Shown piece after piece: positions 58,876 through 64,000 of a stretch of DNA of 64,000 nt. The position numbers were made by a program, and so were the translations under genes. Origin of the DNA: Geobacter sp. UBA6151 (lineage in GTDB: Bacteria > Desulfobacterota > Desulfuromonadia > Geobacterales > Pseudopelobacteraceae); the NCBI GenBank assembly GCA_002423105.1, contig DIUT01000059.1, positions 84,738 through 148,737 on the forward strand, read 5' to 3'. The notes under the pieces are model-generated. The model was not told where the DNA came from. It worked only from the letters and a program-made list of their open reading frames with translations, and made no database searches. Every line of letters starts with the position of its first letter. The stretch's first letter is position 1.

Positions 58876-59417
58876 GACGCTCTCCCTTTCAGTTGCAGCG
58901 GTATACCGCTGATCACGACATGCAGTTCATCCGCCACAGCAGCCAGCAGCTGATTGGACTGCCCCGCAACATCCCGGAACAGCCGGGCCAGCGGGTTATC
59001 CGGCACAATGCCCATCCCCACTTCGTTGGTGACCAGAATCACCGGCGTGGTCATTTCCCGCAGGGTTGCGGAAAGGCGATGCAGGTTCGCCATCACGTAC
59101 TCTTCGGTTTCCGGTTGTGTGCCGTCACAGGAAAGGAGCAGGTTAGAAAGCCAGATGGTCACACAGTCCACCAGTATGGCGCGATGTTCACCGTCAATGC
59201 GGGCCAGGGTCTGGGGAAGCAGCAGCGGCTCCTCGATGGTCTGCCAGACGCCTCCCCGGCGCGAGCGATGTCGTGCTATCCGCTCCGTCATCTCATCGTC
59301 ATAGGCCTGCGCCGTGGCCAGATAGCAGAGCGGGCCGCCATGGGACAGGGCCAGCTCCTCGGCAAAGCGGCTCTTGCCGCTGCAGGCGCCACCGGTTATC
59401 AATATGGTGTGGGACAT
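58872..59417 (-). CDS. cobU: Adenosylcobinamide kinase / phosphate guanylyltransferase CobU
   Basis: Bifunctional nucleotide-loop enzyme of 181 residues: P-loop GGACSGKSRFAEELA, ATAQAYDDEM, RIARHRSRRG with the guanylylated His, and VTNEVGMGIVP. ATG at 59417 with AGGAG six bases upstream. The frame extends upstream through a repeat element but that part is not coding. First gene of cobU-cobT-bzaF; transcription starts upstream of a riboswitch nearly 500 bases away. Confidence 0.94.
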   Translation of the reverse strand: MSHTILITGGACSGKSRFAEELALSHGGPLCYLATAQAYDDEMTERIARHRSRRGGVWQTIEEPLLLPQTLARIDGEHRAILVDCVTIWLSNLLLSCDGTQPETEEYVMANLHRLSATLREMTTPVILVTNEVGMGIVPDNPLARLFRDVAGQSNQLLAAVADELHVVISGIPLQLKGRAS

Positions 59418-59430
59418 AGGCACTCCTGAC

Positions 59431-59552
59431 TCCAATTCCAAATCAAGGATGAGATCAAGGCGGCGAGGAATTCGGCGACGCAGGCGTACACGGAAGTACG
59501 TCGAGGAGCCGAAGACGAGCCAACGAAGATATCGCCTTGAGTTGGAATTGGA
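59431..59552. mobile_element. MITE-like element in the cobU leader (proximal)
   Basis: Terminal inverted repeats of 18 bp with one mismatch (59431-59448 and 59535-59552, TCCAATTCCAA...) enclose a 122-bp sequence with a central GTAC palindrome (GCGTAC/GTACGTC near 59484-59502). It ends three bases before the cobU ribosome binding site. Shares GTCGAGGA...AACGAAG core sequence with the distal element at 59650-59790. Confidence 0.65.
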
Positions 59553-59555
59553 ATG

Positions 59556-59588
59556 AAAAAACCCCTGTTCCAGTAACGGGAACAAGGG
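59556..59588 (-). terminator. Intrinsic terminator in the cobU leader
   Basis: On the minus strand CCCTTGTTCC pairs with GGAACAGGGG (one mismatch) around CGTTACT, then six T residues. It lies between the riboswitch and cobU, suited to be the riboswitch-controlled attenuator. Confidence 0.75.
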
Positions 59589-59589
59589 C

Positions 59590-59649
59590 ACAAAAACCAT
59601 GTATGAATTACCACGGCTTTGGCCCCTCTTTCCACGGAGGTTCCGCACC
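59590..59649 (-). other. Unassigned structured-looking leader segment
   Basis: Between the distal element and the terminator the minus strand reads GGTGCGGAACCTCCGTGG then AAAGAGGGGCCAAAGCCGTGG. CCTC/GAGG and GGCTT/AAGCC pairings are possible. It faintly resembles a c-di-GMP-I (GEMM) aptamer around GAAA and CAAAGCC but lacks several conserved bases; it may instead be part of the expression platform. Confidence 0.25.
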
Positions 59650-59790
59650 GAAGCCATGAAAAACTACTGCGGAGGCCGTCTACTTCGTTGCGTGGTGCTC
59701 GCTTCCTCGACTACCTGACGCGGCATGTCTCAGTCGCTGCGCTCCATGCGCCTCGTATCCGGCCTTCCTCATCACGTTTTTCAAGTCTTC
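59650..59790. mobile_element. MITE-like element in the cobU leader (distal)
   Basis: Imperfect inverted ends of about 30 bases (left GAAGCCATGAAAAAC...GGAGGCCG, right CGGCCTTCC...GTTTTTCAAGTCTTC) enclose about 80 bases with an internal GCATG/CATGC pairing. No coding capacity. The minus-strand core GTCGAGGA...GCAACGAAG resembles the proximal element. Confidence 0.5.
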
Positions 59791-59800
59791 GGTAAAGCAC

Positions 59801-59891
59801 GTGTCGGGCAGGCATCCTGGCTTCAGGGCATACACCCTGTTACAGTTGCGGGACAGCGGAGGAATCGCACCTCCTTCCCCTGATCCGACAC
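59801..59891 (-). promoter_or_regulatory. Cobalamin riboswitch
   Basis: On the minus strand a closing stem GTGTCGG (59891-59885) / CCGACAC (59807-59801) encloses GGAGGTGCGATTCCTCC, then GTCCCGCAACTGT and the B12 box GAAGCCAGGATGCCTGCC. It precedes cobU and should switch off cobU-cobT-bzaF when cobamide is plentiful. Confidence 0.93.
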
Positions 59892-59905
59892 AAAAAACGA
59901 GCCTT

Positions 59906-59934
59906 CTTGTAACAGCGAGGTTGTCAAATGTCAA
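59906..59934 (-). promoter_or_regulatory. Promoter of the riboswitch-cobU operon
   Basis: Minus strand TTGACA (59934-59929), 17 bases, TACAAG (59911-59906), ending about 14 bases before the riboswitch stem. Back to back with the promoter for the divergent reductase gene. Confidence 0.65.
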
Positions 59935-59939
59935 ACTGA

Positions 59940-59969
59940 TTGACGGAAAGCGCCGGAACACACTATGGT
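59940..59969 (+). promoter_or_regulatory. Promoter of the AcuI/YhdH-like gene
   Basis: TTGACG (59940-59945), 18 bases, TATGGT (59964-59969), about 43 bases before the start at 60013, which has AGGAAGG upstream. Confidence 0.5.
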
Positions 59970-60012
59970 TTTACGGAACAGACGTACAGCCTGACCGCAG
60001 GAAGGAAACCCC

Positions 60013-61017
60013 ATGAAAACCAGCCGCTTCAAGGCATTGATTGTCGAAGAAATCGCTCCCAAACAGTTCAGCCGCCGTGTCGGCGAACGGACGATTGGCG
60101 ATCTCCCGTCGGGAGAGCTGTTGATCAGGGTGTCCTGGTCATCCCTCAACTACAAGGATGCCCTCTCCGCCACCGGCAACCCCGGCGTCACCAGAAACTT
60201 TCCCCACACCCCCGGCATCGACGCCGCCGGGACCGTTGCAGCCTGTAGCGATGGCAGCTTCAACATCGGTCAGCAGGTACTGGCCACCGGCTATGATCTG
60301 GGCATGAACACCAGCGGCGGCTTCGGGCAGTACATCCGCGTGCCGTCGGCCTGGGCAGTGCCGCTGCCGGATGGACTCACCCTGAAGGAAAGCATGATGT
60401 TGGGCACAGCAGGCTTTACTGCGGCGCTGTCAGTACTGAAGCTGGCTGCGGGCGGCGTAATGCCGGAGCAGGGCGAGATCCTGGTCACCGGCGCCAGCGG
60501 CGGCGTGGGCAGCATTGCCGTGGCACTGCTGGCAAAGGCCGGATACCGGGTGACCGCATCAACCGGAAAAATTGCTGAAGAAGCGTTTTTGAGAGGATTG
60601 GGAGCTACTGAGGTCATGCAGCGCGACGAGCTGCTGCAAGGGGCCGAACGCCCCATGCTGAAGGAGCGTTGGGCCGGAGTAGTGGATGTGGTGGGCGGCG
60701 AAACCCTGGCGGCTGCCATCAAATCCACCCGTTATGGCGGCAGCGTCACCTGCTGCGGCCTGGTGGGTTCGGCTGATCTGAACATGAACGTCTTTCCCTT
60801 CATCCTGCGCGGGGTCAGTCTGCTGGGGATTGATTCGGTGCAATGCCCCATGGAGCCACGCCGAAAGGTCTGGCAGAAACTGGCCACAGAGTGGAAACTG
60901 GAGAACCTGGGGGATGCTGTCCACGAGATCACACTGGAGGGGCTGGAGCCGGCCATTCAGGCCATGCTGCGCGGCGAATCAAAAGGCCGTACCGTAGTGA
61001 ATTTAGCCTCAACGTAG
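60013..61017 (+). CDS. NADPH-dependent acryloyl-CoA reductase / quinone oxidoreductase (AcuI/YhdH family)
   Basis: Medium-chain dehydrogenase/reductase without zinc. N-terminal LNYKDALSATGNPGVTRNFPHTPGIDAAG and the nucleotide-binding motif VTGASGGVGSIAVALLAKAGY are typical of AcuI/YhdH; VVDVVGGETL follows. 334 residues. Single gene, divergent from the cob operon, converging on the methyltransferase gene with a 9-base overlap. Confidence 0.85.
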   Translation: MKTSRFKALIVEEIAPKQFSRRVGERTIGDLPSGELLIRVSWSSLNYKDALSATGNPGVTRNFPHTPGIDAAGTVAACSDGSFNIGQQVLATGYDLGMNTSGGFGQYIRVPSAWAVPLPDGLTLKESMMLGTAGFTAALSVLKLAAGGVMPEQGEILVTGASGGVGSIAVALLAKAGYRVTASTGKIAEEAFLRGLGATEVMQRDELLQGAERPMLKERWAGVVDVVGGETLAAAIKSTRYGGSVTCCGLVGSADLNMNVFPFILRGVSLLGIDSVQCPMEPRRKVWQKLATEWKLENLGDAVHEITLEGLEPAIQAMLRGESKGRTVVNLAST

Positions 61018-62094
61018 CCGCACCAGAAACAGTTTTTCAAGGTACTTCCCGGCCGGAACATGCTCATCACCGGTAAGCTTCTGCTCTTCAAGCGGATGCC
61101 TGAAGCGCCGCAGAAAGCGCCTGGCCTGCCGGTCGAGCGGCGCATTGTCATGCCCCAGCCGCTCCATGGGAGTCTGTGCCATCAACGTAAGGCGGGAGAC
61201 CGCCTCTCTCAGCGCCGGATTCAACAGCAACATGGATTGCGTGGTAGGAGCGGCCTCCCCCGTGCAGTCATGGCCCAGGTAGCAGATGATATTGTCACCG
61301 GCCTCCCGCCTTCGTTCAAGCCCCCGCAACCGCTCAATTTCCTGTTCCGGATCAGCCAGCGCCCCCTGGTGGGCAAACAAAAGTGGCTGCAAACCGGTGG
61401 AGGAGACCATCTCCAGAAACTCGTCGATCCGGTAGGTTCTGACATTGGGATTAAGAAAAAGGTCCGCCAGCCCACTGTCCGTACGGGCCTCCCAAAGATC
61501 TTCAACGTAGCTGCGCAGTCTGCTGTCACGGGGAGCAGCGCGAATCAGCCGCTTCAAGGCCGACAGGTCGCTGATCCGCAGTAGCCGCAGAGCTCGCCGG
61601 ATTGATTCGGTCTGCTGGCGGATATAGCGGCCATAGACCATCACCCGGATGATCCCGCCCGGCACAAGCCGCCGCTCAAGGGATTGCAGACCTGCCGCCG
61701 GGTCATCCAGATGGTGTAGCACGCCGAAGGCCTCGATATAATGATACGACCCCGGCACCAGCAATGGATCGAGGAAATCCCCGTGCAGCAGGCGTGCGGG
61801 CCAGCGCCCATGCACCAGGCAGTGCGCCCTGGCGCGCCGCAGGTTGCGCCGGGAGAGATCAACACCCGTAATTGTCGCGGCGGGATTGGCAACCGACATG
61901 GTATAGGGAGAAAAGGCGCCGCAACCGGCAAGGAGAATCCGGCCTTCCCGTTCCGGCAGCAGCTCACCGTTGAACCTGGCCCACAGGGCGGTCAGGTTCG
62001 TGGCATAGCTATCACAGAGCCTGATGGAGGCCAACAGCGGGTAGTGGGGATAGGGATGGCGCTCATAATGACCGGACAGATCGCGGAAAGACAT
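61009..62094 (-). CDS. Class I SAM-dependent methyltransferase
   Basis: Motif I ILLAGCGAFSPYT, acidic GVDLSRRNLRRAR, and EAFGVLHHLDDP with PGGIIRVMVYG show a class I methyltransferase in residues about 55-185. A C-terminal extension of about 160 residues (RTYRIDEFLEMV, then RHPLEEQKL) may bind the substrate. ATG at 62094 begins MSFRDLSGHYERHPYPHYP; its AAGGAG is 13 bases away, so the start is less sure. Substrate unknown. Confidence 0.8.
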   Translation of the reverse strand: MSFRDLSGHYERHPYPHYPLLASIRLCDSYATNLTALWARFNGELLPEREGRILLAGCGAFSPYTMSVANPAATITGVDLSRRNLRRARAHCLVHGRWPARLLHGDFLDPLLVPGSYHYIEAFGVLHHLDDPAAGLQSLERRLVPGGIIRVMVYGRYIRQQTESIRRALRLLRISDLSALKRLIRAAPRDSRLRSYVEDLWEARTDSGLADLFLNPNVRTYRIDEFLEMVSSTGLQPLLFAHQGALADPEQEIERLRGLERRREAGDNIICYLGHDCTGEAAPTTQSMLLLNPALREAVSRLTLMAQTPMERLGHDNAPLDRQARRFLRRFRHPLEEQKLTGDEHVPAGKYLEKLFLVRLR

Positions 62095-62214
62095 ACAGAC
62101 ATTCGCTCCTTGGTTCCTATATTTCTGAGCACCGGTCTTTATTGTCAAGCTCAAATCTGCTACAGTTGGCGGTGCTGCCAATCCTGCGGCGATTTTTTCC
62201 AAGGAGTGTGCGTT

Positions 62215-62700
62215 GTGGCCGTACCATCTTCAGAAGTTACAGCAGCCCCGGTTAACCTGAACGGAGAACCGGGCTGGACCCCGTTTGACGCGCCCTCGCT
62301 GGTTGGCGAATCACTGCGTTTCGTATCCGGCGAACCGGAGGGCAACCGCTTCCGGGTCCGCTACTTTCGCGATGAGCAGCACCATCTGCATGCCCGCATC
62401 TGGTTCGGCCCCGAAACCGAAGGCCCTCCCGGTCACGCCCACGGCGGCTCAGTGGCAGCGGTGATGGACGAGGCGCTGGGTCTTGCGGCCTGGGCAGCGG
62501 GCTATCCGATCGTGGTCGGCAACCTGAACGTCAGCTTTCGCAATCTGCTGCCCTTGCAGAAAGTGGTGACCCTGGAAAGCGAAGTGGTATCGGTGGAAGG
62601 ACGCAAGATCATGGTGCATGGCCGCCTGTTCTGCGGCGACACCCTGTTTGCCGAAGGGCAGTGTCTTTGCATCACTATCAATAAGGAGAAAAAGTCATGA
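62215..62700 (+). CDS. PaaI-type hotdog thioesterase
   Basis: 161-residue single hotdog domain with the PaaI signature GHAHGGSVAAVMDEALGLAAW and NLNVSFRNLLPLQKVVTLES. GTG start at 62215 with AAGGAG eight bases upstream. Overlaps the YchJ gene by 4 bases. Likely cytosolic acyl-CoA thioesterase. Confidence 0.85.
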   Translation: MAVPSSEVTAAPVNLNGEPGWTPFDAPSLVGESLRFVSGEPEGNRFRVRYFRDEQHHLHARIWFGPETEGPPGHAHGGSVAAVMDEALGLAAWAAGYPIVVGNLNVSFRNLLPLQKVVTLESEVVSVEGRKIMVHGRLFCGDTLFAEGQCLCITINKEKKS

Positions 62701-63182
62701 ACAATTGTCCTTGCGGCAGCAATACTGCCTATACTGCATGCTGCCAACCGGTCATCACCGGTACCCGCCTTGCCGAAACAGCGGAAGCACTGATGCGTGC
62801 CCGGTATTCAGCCTATGTAAACACAGAAATGGATTTTGTCTTTGAAAGCACTCATCCTGATCATCGCCAAGGCTATGACCACGAAGGAACCAGAACCTGG
62901 GCCGAGAATTCGGAATGGCTGGGACTGGAGATCATCTGCACCAACAAGGGCGGCAAGGATGACACCAGCGGTGAAGTGGAGTTTATCGCCCGCTTCAGGG
63001 AGCAAGGCGCAGCCCCCCACGAACACCATGAAAACAGCCGTTTCATCAAGGAAGACGGCTCCTGGTATTTTGCCGAAGGAGAGATGGCCAAGCAACGGCC
63101 GCTGCTCTCGAACAAAGTGGGACGCAACGATCCCTGCAGTTGCGGCAGCGGCATCAAGTACAAGAAGTGTTGCGGTCGCTAA
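62697..63182 (+). CDS. YchJ-family protein with two SEC-C motifs
   Basis: 161 residues. N-terminal zinc motif CPCGSNTAYTACC, a central NTF2-like YchJ domain (ALMRARYSAYVNTEMDFVFESTHPD), and a C-terminal SEC-C motif DPCSCGSGIKYKKCC. SEC-C motifs bind zinc and resemble the SecA tail that contacts SecB and ribosomes. Role unknown. Confidence 0.9.
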   Translation: MNNCPCGSNTAYTACCQPVITGTRLAETAEALMRARYSAYVNTEMDFVFESTHPDHRQGYDHEGTRTWAENSEWLGLEIICTNKGGKDDTSGEVEFIARFREQGAAPHEHHENSRFIKEDGSWYFAEGEMAKQRPLLSNKVGRNDPCSCGSGIKYKKCCGR

Positions 63183-63195
63183 TTCCGATTTACAT

Positions 63196-63292
63196 TCAAG
63201 ATGACATCTATTCTGTAGGGGCGATCCCTTGTGGTCGCCCGATCCGTGGTGGATTCATCACCACAAAGGCAGTGGTGTTACCGTCATCTTGA
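63196..63292. repeat. Palindromic repeat element containing dispersed repeat copy 2
   Basis: Outer arms TCAAGATGAC (63196-63205) and GTCATCTTGA (63283-63292) are perfect inverted repeats. Inside, 63215-63240 matches the repeat at 55211 (opposite orientation, two mismatches), and a further GTGGTG/CACCAC hairpin follows. About 97 bp, no coding capacity, between YchJ and the phosphatase gene. Confidence 0.65.
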
Positions 63293-63327
63293 TTGCACTA
63301 GAATAATCATACCAAGAAGAGGAATCA

Positions 63328-63999
63328 ATGACACCGGCAACCCGCATATACCTGATCCGGCACGGACAGGTGGAAGGACATGAAGAGCGCCGTTACAACG
63401 GCCAGACCGACGTAACCCTGACCGACCTGGGAATAGAACAGTACCATCAATTGAAGGACCGTCTGGCGGACAGCCGGATCTCGGCCTGTTATTCAAGTGA
63501 CTTGATCCGCTGCCGTACCGGAGCGGACATAATCTGTGAACAGTTCGGTGTTCAACCGGTGCACCGCGGGGAGCTGCGGGAACTGAACATCGGCATCTGG
63601 GAAGGGCTGACCTGGCAGGAGATACAGAGCCGCTGGCCCGACGAATGGCAGGCCCGGCTGAACGATCTGGTGCGGTACCGGGTACCACGGGGGGAAAACC
63701 TGTTGGATGTGGAGGCGCGGGTAATGCCGGTGGTGCGGGAGGTTGTGGAACGGCACCAGGGTCAGGAGATTCTGCTGGTGGGACATGGCGGCGTGAACCG
63801 CATTATCCTGCTCTCCGCCATCGGCGCGCCGCTTAACGCCATGTTCAACATCGAGCAGAACTACGGCTGCCTGAATATCATTGACTATTATCCGGACGGC
63901 AGGGCAACGGTGAAGCTGCTGAATCGGGTAGGAGGCGGGGTCTCCCACGCCGTCCTCCCACACCACCGTACGAACGGTTCCGTATACGGCGGTTCATGA
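63328..63999 (+). CDS. Histidine phosphatase (CobC-like), 3' end altered by an intron
   Basis: Phosphoglycerate mutase-fold phosphatase. Catalytic phospho-His in LIRHGQVEGH, the second His in LLVGHGGVNR, and Arg/Glu sites in ACYSSDLIRCRTGAD and ELNIGIWEGL. CobC (alpha-ribazole phosphatase) has this size and is expected in a cobamide maker, but nothing else proves it. Native-looking sequence ends at about residue 199 (KLLN); the last 24 codons are read from group II intron sequence on the other strand. The loss of the true C-terminus may be slight. Confidence 0.8.
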   Translation: MTPATRIYLIRHGQVEGHEERRYNGQTDVTLTDLGIEQYHQLKDRLADSRISACYSSDLIRCRTGADIICEQFGVQPVHRGELRELNIGIWEGLTWQEIQSRWPDEWQARLNDLVRYRVPRGENLLDVEARVMPVVREVVERHQGQEILLVGHGGVNRIILLSAIGAPLNAMFNIEQNYGCLNIIDYYPDGRATVKLLNRVGGGVSHAVLPHHRTNGSVYGGS

Positions 64000-64000
64000 T
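63923..64000 (-). mobile_element. 3' end of a group II intron (partial)
   Basis: On the minus strand GAACCGCCGTATACGG...TACGGTGGT (63995-63959) forms the short hairpin of domain V, with one G-U pair in its basal stem. It is followed by a domain VI-like hairpin and a 3' end CCTCCTACCCGAT at about 63923, the usual bacterial group II intron terminus. The rest, with any reverse transcriptase, lies beyond the window. Confidence 0.68.

Noticed and set aside
59590..59649. A c-di-GMP-I riboswitch in the cobU leader
   Set aside because: Only short GAAA and CAAAGCC matches; conserved joining bases and receptor are missing, so it is listed only as an unassigned segment.
61741..62214. N-terminal extension of the PaaI thioesterase reading back to 61741
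   Set aside because: It overlaps the methyltransferase gene on the other strand; the GTG at 62215 has a strong ribosome binding site and starts the domain.
1..64000. CRISPR arrays, tRNA or rRNA genes
   Set aside because: No regularly spaced direct repeats and no cloverleaf or rRNA-like sequence was seen on either strand.

Overview
The window looks like chromosome from a Geobacterales (Desulfuromonadia) bacterium, most likely the genus Trichlorobacter (formerly Geobacter lovleyi group). This is inferred from gene content: a Nap / octaheme nitrite reductase module, a 5-hydroxybenzimidazole cobamide module, a Hox hydrogenase, several GGDEF/EAL proteins and a nifR3-ntrB-ntrC operon. No rRNA or tRNA gene and no CRISPR array was seen.

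Layout. 1-6205: periplasmic nitrate reductase (napA, 5' end outside the window, then napG, napH, napB and a ferredoxin), followed by an octaheme cytochrome c nitrite reductase with its own promoter. Together they form a complete nitrate-to-ammonium (DNRA) module. 6282-9596: a membrane GGDEF-EAL protein and a secreted orphan. 9653-13181 (minus): dusB/nifR3-ntrB-ntrC. 13365-18857: tatA, asnS, a succinate-semialdehyde dehydrogenase and a second c-di-GMP protein. 18931-19482: an antitoxin with a broken VapC toxin. 19602-27998: housekeeping genes (HEAT-like protein, rnhA, plsC, EAL-HDOD protein, GGQ release-factor-like protein, mutS2, HNH, HAD, YceI).

28061-39285: an envelope cluster. A TetR regulator precedes a tripartite RND efflux pump whose last gene runs into outer-membrane phospholipase A (pldA). 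A paralogous TetR, a degenerate SRAP protein, a PagL-like lipid A deacylase, an OMP remnant and MlaA follow. Three AATGA/TCATT palindromes mark its promoters. 39502-44762: a small SAP-like protein and a HlyD / RbbA / YhhJ exporter. 44918-48207: an intact VapBC pair, an XRE regulator, a repeat-bearing lipoprotein and Hsp20.

48291-54940 (minus): hoxEFUYH, an NAD-linked [NiFe] hydrogenase, in one run with an iron-sulfur repair protein (RIC) and an unusual heme c / CopD / cytochrome b5 fusion. 55012-59934: a thioesterase and then cobU-cobT-bzaF (minus) under a cobalamin riboswitch; palindromic MITE-like elements lie inside the leader and directly after bzaF. 60013-64000: an AcuI/YhdH reductase, a methyltransferase, a hotdog thioesterase, YchJ, a palindromic repeat element, and a CobC-like phosphatase whose 3' end is interrupted by the end of a group II intron on the opposite strand.

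How it fits together: Nap plus the octaheme enzyme reduce nitrate to ammonium with electrons from quinol (NapGH). Hox can supply reductant from H2, and RIC repairs nitrosative damage. NapA and NapG are Tat substrates and tatA is nearby. A 17-bp operator-like palindrome fills the spacer of the nitrite reductase promoter and recurs (15 of 17 identical) at the dusB-ntrBC promoter, hinting at a shared regulator of nitrate respiration and nitrogen control.
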